From NCBI GenBank assembly GCA_036489565.1, contig DASXFN010000032.1, positions 1 through 64,000 of the forward strand: DNA of 64,000 nt. The letters are read 5' to 3'. This stretch comes from JAICKN01 sp036489565 (GTDB lineage: Bacteria; Acidobacteriota; Terriglobia; Terriglobales; Acidobacteriaceae). Both the position numbers and the translations under genes were made by a program. The notes under the pieces were generated by a model. It saw only the letters and a program-made list of their open reading frames with translations, was not told where the DNA came from and made no database searches. How positions within the stretch are numbered: the first letter of the stretch is position 1; every line of letters starts with the position of its first letter. Shown piece by piece: positions 8,702 through 16,847 of this stretch.

Positions 8702-9811
8702 GTGCATAAATCGACAGATTTCGACAATCCGAGTTCCACCCAAGTGATTGAAGGGCAAGCCTTTTTAAGTGAAGAATCACGCCTTTTAGACCGCTATGAA
8801 GCTCAGGGAGAATTGGCTGGAGCGCTTGAGCGAACGGAATTTCACCGCCATCTGGCGGAAAAGGTGCTGGGCTGCCATAAGAAATTCCGGCACTTCCGTT
8901 GTGACAACAACCACGACTGGGCGAAGTCCACGAATTCCTGTTCGGTACGTCTTTGCCCTCACTGCTCACGGGATAAGGCGAAGACTATCGGGACGAAGGT
9001 ACAGGCGTTTGTTGTCGGCAAGGAAAATTTGAAGTACATGGTTTTAGCGGAGCGCAACTCGAAAAATCTGGCGGAAGGGATTAAGTCGCTCTATGCGGCC
9101 TGGGATAAATTACGTCGCTCGGTGTTTTGGAAGCGTCGGGTAACGGGTTCAATGGCGGTTCTCGAAGTGACCTACAGCGTGAAGAGAAAAAGCTGGCATC
9201 CCCATTTGAATGTGCTTTTTGAAGGTGAATATATTCCCTTCAAAGAATTGAATCTCAAGTGGCAGAAGGTCACGGAAAATCGCGGTCGCACAAGCTGGAT
9301 TCAGAAGGCCAATGAAGGCACGGTATGGGAGTTAGTTAAATACACGCTGAAAGTTGCGGAGTACGAAAACACCAGTGAAGGCCGGGTATTGAAGCTCCTG
9401 TTCGACGACCCGAAGGTGCTCGATGAATTCCTTGCATCGGTTTATGGGGTTCGGCTAATTCGGACGTATGGCACATTTCGTTCGATGGGTGATGTGGAAG
9501 GCGAAGAAGAAAAATGCCCCGATTGTGGTTCGACCTGCTTTGTTGATCTCGGGTGGGCGGCTCACCATCAACTGAAATTCGACTTCGACAAGCAGATTTT
9601 TCGTGTGGTTCGCTCGCCTGGGGAAATTATTACCGCTCTTCGAGAAGGCAGGGCTTTCGACCCGTCTCATCTGGACTTTTTAATTCGCAAACAGCGCGAG
9701 AAGATTCCGCTGGCAGTGGAGGCCCGAAAAGAATTTGCAGTGTATGAGCGCCGAGTCCGAGAAAAATTCTCGGCGCGAAGTGAAACAAGTTTGCGGCAAC
9801 CAGCCGCATAG
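8702..9811 (+). CDS. HUH rolling-circle-type replication initiator (Rep)
   Basis: 369 residues. Visible motifs: an N-terminal cysteine-rich region with CPHC at 85-88, the metal-binding HUH motif HPH at 166-168, and the catalytic tyrosine motif Y214-x-x-K217 about 45 residues later, the order found in plasmid Rep proteins. A second CPDC pair lies near residue 272. Such enzymes nick one strand at a hairpin origin, stay covalently bound through Tyr and start rolling-circle synthesis. It is unusual in a P22-like tailed phage. The start is GTG and lacks a clear ribosome-binding site; GTG at about 8742 is an alternative. Confidence 0.85.
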   Translation: MHKSTDFDNPSSTQVIEGQAFLSEESRLLDRYEAQGELAGALERTEFHRHLAEKVLGCHKKFRHFRCDNNHDWAKSTNSCSVRLCPHCSRDKAKTIGTKVQAFVVGKENLKYMVLAERNSKNLAEGIKSLYAAWDKLRRSVFWKRRVTGSMAVLEVTYSVKRKSWHPHLNVLFEGEYIPFKELNLKWQKVTENRGRTSWIQKANEGTVWELVKYTLKVAEYENTSEGRVLKLLFDDPKVLDEFLASVYGVRLIRTYGTFRSMGDVEGEEEKCPDCGSTCFVDLGWAAHHQLKFDFDKQIFRVVRSPGEIITALREGRAFDPSHLDFLIRKQREKIPLAVEARKEFAVYERRVREKFSARSETSLRQPAA

Positions 9812-9823
9812 GAGAGCAACAAA

Positions 9824-10186
9824 ATGGCTACAGCACCACAATCAATCGGACGTCGGCGTGAGATGCAGGAAGTAAAAGCGCCGGAACAATTCCAATTCAC
9901 GAAACAAGGCCAGGTACTTGCTGGCGTTCTGATCCGCATTGAACCTACGGTAATTAAGGGGAAAGATGCTATCGAGTACATGCTGGAAGGGGAAAATCGG
10001 CAGCGTATGACTTGCCTGGGCACTGCCGATCTCAACAAGAAAATAAATCCCGGCCACATCGGGCATTGGCTGGAAATTCGTTATGCCACCGATGATTCGA
10101 GTTTTCAGAAAGAAGGCCAAAGTCCAATGCGGGTGTTTGAAGTGAAGGCCAGCAAGGAACGGGAGCCAGGTTTCGAGGCGTTGTAG
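9824..10186 (+). CDS. Small replication-module protein, possible OB-fold ssDNA-binding protein
   Basis: 120 residues, 12 nt after Rep, with GGAGAG ahead of ATG. The pattern of alternating beta-strands and glycines around residues 25-110 suggests an OB-fold, and the place between Rep and an ATPase suits a single-stranded-DNA-binding role. No diagnostic motif is visible, so this is inference from context. Confidence 0.6.
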   Translation: MATAPQSIGRRREMQEVKAPEQFQFTKQGQVLAGVLIRIEPTVIKGKDAIEYMLEGENRQRMTCLGTADLNKKINPGHIGHWLEIRYATDDSSFQKEGQSPMRVFEVKASKEREPGFEAL

Positions 10187-10248
10187 CCAGCAAGAGAGGG
10201 CCGGAGTTTCGGGGAAACTCTGGCCCTGTGGTTCGGAAAGGAAAACTT

Positions 10249-11853
10249 TTGAGCGCACACGAAATTTTGTTGGGCTATGAAATTGGTTCCGGGAAAGCGG
10301 TGCATGTTCCCTTCGCGCACACGGTAGTCTGCGGCCAGACTCAGGCCAGCGGAAAAACTACGACGCTCGAAGCCATGCTGTCACGCTCCGGCGATCCGCC
10401 GCGTCCCGCGCTGGCCTTTCTCACCAAGCAAGCGGAGAGCGCATTCGCCGAAGCCAGGAGAATTCCGCCCTACTTCAAAGACCGCGCCGACTGGCAATTC
10501 GTGGAATCCATTCTCGAAGCCATGATGCGGGAGCGCATGAAGTACGAACGCCAGTGGATCATTCGCGTTTGCCAAGGCGCGCGATCTCTCGAACAGGTTG
10601 CGGCGAACGTGGAAACCGCTTTGCATGGCGGCGGAAAGAAATCGAAGCCCGCCACCGGATACGCCGCCGGGATGTACTTACAACTGAGTGAGTATTTCAA
10701 ATTGCTGATGCCGGAGTTGCGGCGGTTGAAGCTCGATATGTCGCAGCGCGGCACGCGGCTCGAATTGCAGCCAGGCATGAACGTCATGGATTTAAGCGAG
10801 TACTCCGCCGAGATGCAATCACTGGCCATTGCCTCCGCGATGGAAGAAGTTTATTTGCGGCGCAATGTCATCACGGTCATCCCGGAAGCGTGGGAGTTTT
10901 TACCGCAGGGCCGCAACACTCCGGTGAAAGTGGCGGGCGAGTCGCTGATCCGCAAAGGCGCGGCGGCGCAGAATTTCATGTGGCTGGATTCGCAGGACAT
11001 CAGCGGCGTGGACAAGCGAATCCTGAAACAGGTGGGCGTGTGGATTCTCGGCGTGCAGCGCGAGGCCAATGAAGTGGAGCACACCCTTTCCCAGATGGCG
11101 GTGCCGAAGAAGTTGAAACCTCCGGCGGATGAGGTGATGACCTTGCGGCGGGGAGAATTCTTTGTGAGCTTCGGCGAAACGCTCAAGCGAGTTTATGTAT
11201 TGCCGCGCTGGATGAAAGAGGCCATCGGACACGGCATTGCCGTGGATTTTCCGCGTAATGCGGCGCGCGCGGAAGCAACCATGCGAGAAGCTGTTGCGAA
11301 ATTTCAGCCGCAACCATCGCGGCGCGAGGAGAACAAAAACGTGGACTACAAACAGGAATGGCAGGAAGCGCAGGAAACCATCCGGGACAATGTGGCTACT
11401 ATCCAGCGGCTGGAAGCGCGGATTGAGCAATTGGAGAAGGACGCCGCCATGCAAAACCGCACAGTTCCCTCTTCGCGTCCGCCCTACGTGGCCGATAAGC
11501 AGGCTGTTCCAATCGCGGACGGTCAAGAAGTTGTTCTCAATCTCGACGTGAAAAAGCCGGAACTGAATGTTACCGTGCGGCGCTTTGTGATCGAGATGAA
11601 CGACGACGACAGCCAAGGCCGGATTGCTTTATTGATTTCCGATGGCTTCTTCGATAGCCCCATGAAGATCGCCAATCTAAACGAAGAATTTCGCGCGCGT
11701 GGCTGGATGGCGCAAACCGGACGGCCCACTCCGTTGAATTTGCCCTTGGCGAAACTTGCCGAGATGGGATTTCTGAGAGTTGTCGGACAGGCAACTTATC
11801 AGGCGGTGCCAACCATGAAGGTCAACGTCAAAGAGGTTCGGACGGTCGCATGA
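10249..11853 (+). CDS. HerA/FtsK-type DNA-translocating ATPase
   Basis: 534 residues from TTG 10249 (preceded by AGGA; GTG 10228 is the longer alternative). Walker A GQTQASGKT is near residues 29-37; a Walker B-like strand with VIPEAWEF follows near residue 210, and LDSQDISG plus a conserved arginine region near 255-275. Residues of about 360-405 are a coiled coil and 450-520 resemble a winged-helix domain. HerA/FtsK/TraG-like ATPases form hexameric rings that pump DNA. Next to an HUH Rep it may unwind or translocate the displaced strand. First gene of a long chain of overlapping genes. Confidence 0.8.
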   Translation: MSAHEILLGYEIGSGKAVHVPFAHTVVCGQTQASGKTTTLEAMLSRSGDPPRPALAFLTKQAESAFAEARRIPPYFKDRADWQFVESILEAMMRERMKYERQWIIRVCQGARSLEQVAANVETALHGGGKKSKPATGYAAGMYLQLSEYFKLLMPELRRLKLDMSQRGTRLELQPGMNVMDLSEYSAEMQSLAIASAMEEVYLRRNVITVIPEAWEFLPQGRNTPVKVAGESLIRKGAAAQNFMWLDSQDISGVDKRILKQVGVWILGVQREANEVEHTLSQMAVPKKLKPPADEVMTLRRGEFFVSFGETLKRVYVLPRWMKEAIGHGIAVDFPRNAARAEATMREAVAKFQPQPSRREENKNVDYKQEWQEAQETIRDNVATIQRLEARIEQLEKDAAMQNRTVPSSRPPYVADKQAVPIADGQEVVLNLDVKKPELNVTVRRFVIEMNDDDSQGRIALLISDGFFDSPMKIANLNEEFRARGWMAQTGRPTPLNLPLAKLAEMGFLRVVGQATYQAVPTMKVNVKEVRTVA

Positions 11854-12053
11854 CTTCCCTCTCCACTCCCGAATCCCCGGCCATCACCCTCGATCCCTGG
11901 CTCTACCAGGACATGCGCTGGTGCGTGAACTGCGGAGGATTGCAGCTCTTGATTGCAATATTTGAGATTGAGTCGGGACGCTTGGGAGTCTGTATGGGGT
12001 GCGGGGAAGAGAAGTTTTTGCCGTTCACGAGGACGATTGGGGAGGCGGCGTGA
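11850..12053 (+). CDS. Small zinc-ribbon protein
   Basis: 67 residues with CVNC and CMGC pairs (residues of about 25-28 and 48-51), a four-cysteine zinc-ribbon pattern. The start overlaps the ATPase stop by 4 nt (ATGA), so translation is coupled. Role unknown; small zinc ribbons in phages are often nucleic-acid-binding or anti-host factors. Confidence 0.7.
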   Translation: MTSLSTPESPAITLDPWLYQDMRWCVNCGGLQLLIAIFEIESGRLGVCMGCGEEKFLPFTRTIGEAA

Positions 12054-12268
12054 AGCAAACTCGCACCGATCGCTGCGGACAGGATCTCGTAAACGCACAA
12101 ACGGCGATCAATCGCGCAGTTTTCGAGTTGAATATTCGGGAAGAATCTACCCCGCCGGGACGCGGACGATCTCCGGATGATGATTACACGCTGCGATGCG
12201 TGATGGATGCGTTGAAGGATTTAGCTTTGGCCGCCGATTTACTGCTCGGCAAAAAAGGGACGCGATGA
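12050..12268 (+). CDS. Hypothetical phage protein
   Basis: 72 residues from GTG 12050, which overlaps the preceding stop (GTGA). Mostly helical and charged, with no recognised motif. The start was chosen because of the 4-nt overlap that every neighbour also shows. Confidence 0.6.
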   Translation: MKQTRTDRCGQDLVNAQTAINRAVFELNIREESTPPGRGRSPDDDYTLRCVMDALKDLALAADLLLGKKGTR

Positions 12269-12474
12269 TGAAACCCGAACTCCTGAATCTTGCATTCTTC
12301 GCCGCGGCCATCGTGAAGGTCTCGTTCATCACTGGATTGACGCCCATGATTTTCATTTTCTACGCCGCACGGACGTGGGCGAATTACGAGCGGGTCCCTG
12401 CCCGCAAACTTCCGGAGAGTTGGCGAGTGTGGGTGAATCCCAATCCTCCGGCGAAGGGAAAGAAGGTCGCATGA
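12265..12474 (+). CDS. Small membrane protein
   Basis: 69 residues from ATG 12265 (4-nt overlap with the preceding stop). Residues of about 5-35 form one long hydrophobic stretch interrupted by TGLTPM, giving one or two membrane passes; the tail is basic. Function unknown. Confidence 0.6.
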   Translation: MMKPELLNLAFFAAAIVKVSFITGLTPMIFIFYAARTWANYERVPARKLPESWRVWVNPNPPAKGKKVA

Positions 12475-12689
12475 TGGTGCAGCAAGTTTTCGAGGAAGGC
12501 GAACGACAGATGATTTTGTTGGCACTGGCCGAACTCGCGCTCTCGCGACCAGGATGGGATTACGCGCTGGGCGGAATTGCCGAACAATTTGAAGGCCGCG
12601 AAATGTTCGAGGATTTCAAGCGCATCAATGCGGATCGCGTGAAAACAACTCATAAGCCACTCATGCAAGGCTTCGGAGAAAGTTTGTGA
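12471..12689 (+). CDS. Hypothetical phage protein
   Basis: 72 residues, acidic and helical, starting at ATG 12471 with a 4-nt overlap. No recognised family. Confidence 0.6.
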   Translation: MMVQQVFEEGERQMILLALAELALSRPGWDYALGGIAEQFEGREMFEDFKRINADRVKTTHKPLMQGFGESL

Positions 12690-12868
12690 CCGAGCACTAC
12701 ACCCGCAACACCGTCTCCGTCTCCGGCTACTGCTCGAAGTGCGGAAAGAAAACTCAGCACCGGGTGGACGGCGTTCGCAAAGGGCCGTGCCTGGAGTGCA
12801 TCCGCAATTTGAATTCCCGGCAGGGCCAAGCGAAGCCAGTGGAGAAGCAGGGAGGACTTTTCTCGTGA
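12686..12868 (+). CDS. Small zinc-finger protein
   Basis: 60 residues from GTG 12686, overlapping the previous stop. CSKCGKK and CLEC give a four-cysteine treble-clef-like pattern (residues of about 16-38). Possibly nucleic-acid-binding; role unknown. Confidence 0.65.
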   Translation: MTEHYTRNTVSVSGYCSKCGKKTQHRVDGVRKGPCLECIRNLNSRQGQAKPVEKQGGLFS

Positions 12869-13101
12869 CATTGAGTGAATGGACGGCCAAAATTTCGGCG
12901 GAATTGCGGGCCGCTGGCTTTACTGTGACCGAATACAGCGGTTTTCCACTAGTGCAGCCGAGTATGGCTGGCGATGCGAACGGGCATTTGGAGCGCGTGA
13001 AGCTATTGGGATTCAGAACTTCACTTCAATGCGAACGACGTATTTACGCTGAGGGAATGCTATTTGTTCCGGTAGAGGCAAGGAGTTTGCCGCGTGTGTG
13101 A
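12865..13101 (+). CDS. Hypothetical phage protein
   Basis: 78 residues from GTG 12865 (GTGA overlap). Mixed alpha/beta composition with no recognised motif. Confidence 0.55.
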   Translation: MTLSEWTAKISAELRAAGFTVTEYSGFPLVQPSMAGDANGHLERVKLLGFRTSLQCERRIYAEGMLFVPVEARSLPRV

Positions 13102-13387
13102 GCACATCAACATCAACGGGCAGGACGTAATCGTCTGCGGCGTGCGGGTGACTGCGAAGTACTGCGAGTGCGGCCACCGGGGAACATTTCTCTGCGACTG
13201 GAAAATATCGGCGAGAAAATCCGGCACCTGCGACAAGCCCATCTGCGCCAAGCACGCCAAAGAAGTCGCACCGGGAAAGCATCTCTGCCCCGAACACCAG
13301 CTTGAGTACGACCGCTGGAAACGGAAGCATCCCGACAGCGATGCACGGCGCGGAGAGCAGCAAGGTTTATTTCAGGAGGTCGCATGA
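13094..13387 (+). CDS. Cysteine/histidine-rich zinc-binding protein
   Basis: 97 residues from GTG 13094 (8-nt overlap). Ordered Cys/His ligands (CEC, C, C, CAKH, CPEH) between residues 24 and 67 indicate two zinc sites reminiscent of cross-brace fingers. The C-terminus is highly charged. Function unknown. Confidence 0.65.
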   Translation: MCEHININGQDVIVCGVRVTAKYCECGHRGTFLCDWKISARKSGTCDKPICAKHAKEVAPGKHLCPEHQLEYDRWKRKHPDSDARRGEQQGLFQEVA

Positions 13388-13644
13388 CTGGTCACGATGG
13401 CTCAAATGCAGTATTTCTCATCGCGCAAAACGACGATCCCGAATTACTGGAATGGCTCTCGGCGGCAAGTCAACGCGGCGGCGGCTTTGTGCAATCACTG
13501 GCGAATGCAGCCTTGCGTGCCGACGAAGAAAACTATCTACTGATTCGCCCGCTGGTCATGTTCATGCGCGCGAAGTACACCGAGTACGAACCCAGCGACC
13601 GGGTGAAAGAGGAAATCCGCGAACGGGAGAAAAACAAGGCATGA
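13384..13644 (+). CDS. Hypothetical phage protein
   Basis: 86 residues, start ATG 13384 with a strong AGGAGG ribosome-binding site inside the preceding gene, the best in this gene chain. Helical, with a charged C-terminus. Not recognised. Confidence 0.65.
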   Translation: MTGHDGSNAVFLIAQNDDPELLEWLSAASQRGGGFVQSLANAALRADEENYLLIRPLVMFMRAKYTEYEPSDRVKEEIREREKNKA

Positions 13645-13730
13645 TCGCCCGTTTAGCCGCAATCTTCGCGATGGGAATTTTGTTGGGACTTTGGGTTGCT
13701 TATATCGTACTTCCGGCGGTGCAGCATTGA
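13641..13730 (+). CDS. 29-residue single-pass membrane peptide
   Basis: ATG 13641 overlaps the preceding stop by 4 nt; the product is almost entirely one hydrophobic helix (residues of about 5-25). The overlap at both ends supports it despite the tiny size. It could be a phage membrane toxin or regulator, but no evidence distinguishes these. Confidence 0.5.
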   Translation: MIARLAAIFAMGILLGLWVAYIVLPAVQH

Positions 13731-14098
13731 ACGCCACCGACCAGATGTTGATGATCCGCAAACTTCCGCCGAATAACACGCGGGCAGTCTTCTACATCAT
13801 CGCGGAAAATCTGTACTCCGCACGCTTGCAGAACGGCGACCATCTTTCGGAAATCATTGATGTTGTCCGCTGGTTGAAGGAGTTGGGCGATCTTTCGGCA
13901 AGCACGGAAGTCTCAGTTTCGGCGGAAAGAAGTACAGGGCTGAAAGTAACCTCGAACGGAAACGGGCTTCCTCCGGCCCCGCAGAATCGCAACTGGGAAA
14001 ACACCTGCCACGGTTGCGGTCACGTTCACCAAGGAGAGTGCGAGATGGAGATGGGCGGCGGGCGGAAGTGCGGATGCAGGATGGAGGTCAGGGCGTGA
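13727..14098 (+). CDS. Hypothetical protein with C-terminal zinc-binding motif
   Basis: 123 residues from TTG 13727, overlapping the previous stop (TTGA). The N-terminal half is helical; residues of about 95-120 carry CHGCGH, GEC, KCGC, a compact zinc-binding knuckle. Role unknown. Confidence 0.6.
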   Translation: MNATDQMLMIRKLPPNNTRAVFYIIAENLYSARLQNGDHLSEIIDVVRWLKELGDLSASTEVSVSAERSTGLKVTSNGNGLPPAPQNRNWENTCHGCGHVHQGECEMEMGGGRKCGCRMEVRA

Positions 14099-14478
14099 GA
14101 GCTTTGAGTTTGCATCAGCCGTGGGCTTCGCTGATTCATGACGGGCGCAAGAAAATAGAAACGCGGGGATGGGAAATGCTGTTTCGCGGCCCATTGGCAA
14201 TTCATGCGGCGAAAACCGTGAATAAATTTGCTTGCGAACAATTCGGCTATGACCCATTGACGGTTCCGCTGGGCGCTATTTTGTGCATCGTGGATGTAGT
14301 TGGTTGCGTGCGATTACCCCATGAACTCGCGCCCCCGGATGAATATGGAAATTTCGAGGCTGGCCGCTTCGGGATTTTGCTGACGATGCGAAGAAGGCTG
14401 GAAATGCCGGTTTTAGCCAAAGGCCATCAAGGAATCTGGCATTGGACAGAATCAAGCGAGGCGGAGGCTTCGGCGTGA
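14095..14478 (+). CDS. ASCH-domain protein
   Basis: 127 residues from GTG 14095 (4-nt overlap). The N-terminus has the ASCH signature: LSLHQPWASLI, then GRKKIETRGW and a PLAIHAAK strand. ASCH proteins have a PUA-like beta-barrel that binds RNA or nucleosides; some cleave RNA or amide-modified cytidines. In phages they are thought to act in RNA or nucleotide metabolism. The exact substrate cannot be read from sequence. Confidence 0.85.
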   Translation: MRALSLHQPWASLIHDGRKKIETRGWEMLFRGPLAIHAAKTVNKFACEQFGYDPLTVPLGAILCIVDVVGCVRLPHELAPPDEYGNFEAGRFGILLTMRRRLEMPVLAKGHQGIWHWTESSEAEASA

Positions 14479-14684
14479 CGATCCTCGGATACATCTTCTT
14501 CTGGATTCTGGTTCTCATCTGCGAGGTCTTCTGGCTCTGCTGGTTCCGCGATTTAGGCTACAAGGCAGGCTACGAAGCTGGCCGGAGAGAGGCTGACGAC
14601 TGGTGGACGGAAGCGGAAGATGCAGTGGATGAAACGCGCAAGCAGGTCTGGCGCGAAGAAGCGAAGAAAGGAATGTGGCTGTGA
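14475..14684 (+). CDS. Small membrane-anchored protein
   Basis: 69 residues from GTG 14475 (GTGA overlap). One strongly hydrophobic helix rich in aromatic residues (about 4-24) followed by a charged helical cytoplasmic tail. Function unknown. Confidence 0.6.
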   Translation: MTILGYIFFWILVLICEVFWLCWFRDLGYKAGYEAGRREADDWWTEAEDAVDETRKQVWREEAKKGMWL

Positions 14685-14917
14685 GCAAACAAGTGAGTTT
14701 CGATCCCTCGACTTTTACCTGGCGCTGCCAAATCTGCGGAGCCGAGCGGCCCGATGCGAAAATAAGCGTTCGCAAAGTGGACATCGGGCCCAAGAGTTTA
14801 TTGCCGGGAATAGCGACGCGGAATGTGAAGTACTGCAATGACAATCCGCGCTGCGAAGAAGGCGCACGGAGCTGGAACGAAGAAGATTTTCGGGCCAAGC
14901 TAAGAGTGGGCAATTGA
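14681..14917 (+). CDS. Small zinc-finger protein
   Basis: 78 residues from GTG 14681 (overlap with preceding stop). CQIC near residue 16 and two later cysteines near 52 and 58 suggest one zinc site. Function unknown. Confidence 0.6.
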   Translation: MSKQVSFDPSTFTWRCQICGAERPDAKISVRKVDIGPKSLLPGIATRNVKYCNDNPRCEEGARSWNEEDFRAKLRVGN

Positions 14918-15126
14918 GCTACTCCGAAACTCCCGACGGCAAAATAGTGCTCACCATGAGCCGCGTGGATTATGAACGTCTGGTCTTCGTCTTGGGCGAA
15001 GCGGCCGGCCGAGGATTCAGTGGCGAAACAACGCTCTTAGCTCCCTATGCGGTGATGGATTTGCTGAACCGCTTGAACGAGGGCAACCCGCATTACACTC
15101 CGTACCAGGTGCCGGAGAAGAAGTGA
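14914..15126 (+). CDS. Hypothetical phage protein
   Basis: 70 residues from TTG 14914 (TTGA overlap). Helical, resembling small dimeric phage proteins, but not recognised. Confidence 0.6.
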   Translation: MSYSETPDGKIVLTMSRVDYERLVFVLGEAAGRGFSGETTLLAPYAVMDLLNRLNEGNPHYTPYQVPEKK

Positions 15127-15371
15127 AAATCAACAATCAAGCTGCCGCCCCATTGAAAGAGCAGGATATTAGGGGCGTTAAAATCGAAATAACTCCGGAG
15201 CTGCGAGAGAAATTCGAGCGCGTATCCCACGAAATTATTGATTTGCTGCGGGCGAAGACTATAGGCCCGTTGGAAGCCTATGCGGTTCTGCGCTTCGTGA
15301 TGGATGGCTTAGAAGAAGTTTGCGGAATTCGCGGCGCAGTAATAGCGAACCATGATGAAACTACGCACTAG
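15123..15371 (+). CDS. Hypothetical phage protein, last of the rightward early chain
   Basis: 82 residues from GTG 15123 (overlap with preceding stop). Its stop overlaps by 4 nt the 3' end of the converging HNH gene, so the two early operons meet tail to tail with no terminator between them. Confidence 0.6.
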   Translation: MKINNQAAAPLKEQDIRGVKIEITPELREKFERVSHEIIDLLRAKTIGPLEAYAVLRFVMDGLEEVCGIRGAVIANHDETTH

Positions 15372-15721
15372 CCTCTCTCCCCATTGCATACCCAGTGTGC
15401 CGCCGAGTTCCAATCCTTCCCGTCAATCGTGATTCGGTCGTCCCGCCACGCCGCGCCCATGCCGCGTCTTCGCTGATGCTCAAAAGTGGCCGTGGATACG
15501 CTGATGCGCTTCCCACAGAGAGAGCAACGGAAGTTCTGACGCTGCACCATGACCTCAACCCTTCGTTTGTACTCCCGCCATCCCGCCGGAGAATCCTGAC
15601 AGACTTCCCTTCCGCCGGGATACACTCGCACCGCGCCGTCGAGAATGAGTTCATAGCGAAGTGATGACGGTTTAGGTTTGGGTTGCCAGCGGTAGGGCTG
15701 GCGGAAGATGGGGCGGCGCAT
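15368..15721 (-). CDS. HNH endonuclease
   Basis: 117 residues. CSLC (about 75-78), then TFEHQRRRG, and HWVCN near the C-terminus give the Cys-paired HNH (beta-beta-alpha metal) nuclease pattern. In phages such enzymes act in packaging or recombination, or as free-standing homing nucleases. As the last gene of the ERF/YqaJ operon a recombination role is plausible; nicking of packaged DNA is the alternative. Confidence 0.8.
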   Translation of the reverse strand: MRRPIFRQPYRWQPKPKPSSLRYELILDGAVRVYPGGREVCQDSPAGWREYKRRVEVMVQRQNFRCSLCGKRISVSTATFEHQRRRGMGAAWRDDRITIDGKDWNSAAHWVCNGERG

Positions 15722-15903
15722 CAGGACTTACTGTGGAACCGAATTTTGCGGAACCACATGACGGCGAGCTTGTCGGCTTTTTGCTGGTAAGTTTTCGCTT
15801 CCGCCGCGTTGCCGATTTTCTTGCAGGATTTCGCGTGGGCATGGAGTTTAATGATGGTCTGCAACTCCCGGTAAATATCGTCGCTGATGTTTATGTTGGC
15901 CAT
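15721..15903 (-). CDS. Hypothetical phage protein
   Basis: 60 residues, helical and basic; the stop shares a base with the HNH start. No recognised family. Confidence 0.55.
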   Translation of the reverse strand: MANINISDDIYRELQTIIKLHAHAKSCKKIGNAAEAKTYQQKADKLAVMWFRKIRFHSKS

Positions 15904-15936
15904 AATTAAAGTTAAAAAAGGGGGAGGTACAGAGGG

Positions 15937-16152
15937 TCATGGTTTCCCCATTCGGCTAGCGGGCTCTGGCTCTCCCATCCTCTCATCGGGGCTAACTGCC
16001 CTCTGGTGTTCTCTCGCGCACTCCCGGCAAAAGACCTGGTGACAATCCAGGCATTCCACCAGATGCGCGGAGCAGAGTCCGATCTGGCACCGGCAGCATT
16101 CTTTCACTGCCGGGTGCGTACAGTCCTGATGTTGTTCGCAGGCGTGGGTCAT
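15937..16152 (-). CDS. Small B-box-like zinc-binding protein
   Basis: 71 residues rich in cysteine and histidine: CEQH, C, CCRC, CSAH, CLDCHQVFC, spacing like B-box/cross-brace zinc domains. The start overlaps the YqaJ stop by 4 nt. Role unknown, perhaps modulating the recombination enzymes it is translated with. Confidence 0.65.
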   Translation of the reverse strand: MTHACEQHQDCTHPAVKECCRCQIGLCSAHLVECLDCHQVFCRECAREHQRAVSPDERMGEPEPASRMGKP

Positions 16153-16847
16153 ACGATCAATTCGTCCGGGTCCGTATAGTCCATGGCTGCAATGATTGGC
16201 TGTCCTTCGATCTGCGGAAGTTCGGCCAGCATTGCGTCCAATTCGTCATTGAACCGCTGCACTTCGCTTTCCAGTTGCGCGATGAGTGGCTCGTGATCAC
16301 GGCGCTCCATTCGCCGGATAAAGAGTTGCAAATGTTTCGGCAGTCGCGGGTCGAAGCTGACGAAATCATTCCACGCACGCCCGGTGCAAGCGATTTCCGC
16401 CAGCATTTGCGGGGCGTGGTCGAGAGGCAGTTGGCCTTCGAGGATCCATGCAAGATGGGTGGAAGTCGAAGGACATTTGAATTGCGTGAGGCCTTCGCTG
16501 CCCACCAGTCCATCGGGAGACGCGCCAAAACGATTCACCAGCGGATGTACATAGAAGCCGCAGGTTTCTACCAGCGTGTTCTGTTTGACTTCGTAGGCTG
16601 CACGGGCGAATTGTTCCTGGTCGAGTCCCCACTGCATCTCCGGCGAAACGTAATGCTTCGTGGAGTGCCCTGTGAGAATTTCAATGGCCAGCTCCATGCG
16701 GTAGTTTCGGCGCGGCGCTCCCTCCCCGCCTTTCTTTAGCATGGCCAGCACGTCGGCACAGCGCGAAGCAGTGACTAATCCGCGCCGGGCTTCCTTCCAC
16801 TCCGGGCTGCCGTGTTCGCATTCGACATAGAGAGGCGCGGCGCTCAT
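16149..16847 (-). CDS. YqaJ-family phage exonuclease
   Basis: 232 residues. The lambda-exonuclease/YqaJ fold is shown by SPEWKEARRGLVTAS (about 14-28), the metal aspartate in GASPDGL (D112), and the downstream strand with K124. The usual E-x-K is here Q122-F-K124, so one acidic ligand is replaced by Gln. It pairs with the ERF annealase just upstream (4-nt overlap): exonuclease plus annealase form a Red-like recombination system that resects and joins DNA ends. Confidence 0.85.
   Translation of the reverse strand: MSAAPLYVECEHGSPEWKEARRGLVTASRCADVLAMLKKGGEGAPRRNYRMELAIEILTGHSTKHYVSPEMQWGLDQEQFARAAYEVKQNTLVETCGFYVHPLVNRFGASPDGLVGSEGLTQFKCPSTSTHLAWILEGQLPLDHAPQMLAEIACTGRAWNDFVSFDPRLPKHLQLFIRRMERRDHEPLIAQLESEVQRFNDELDAMLAELPQIEGQPIIAAMDYTDPDELIV

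Noticed and set aside
8329..8709. 126-codon frame ahead of Rep
   Set aside because: Overlaps the preceding gene in another frame and covers the hairpins; composition is not protein-like.
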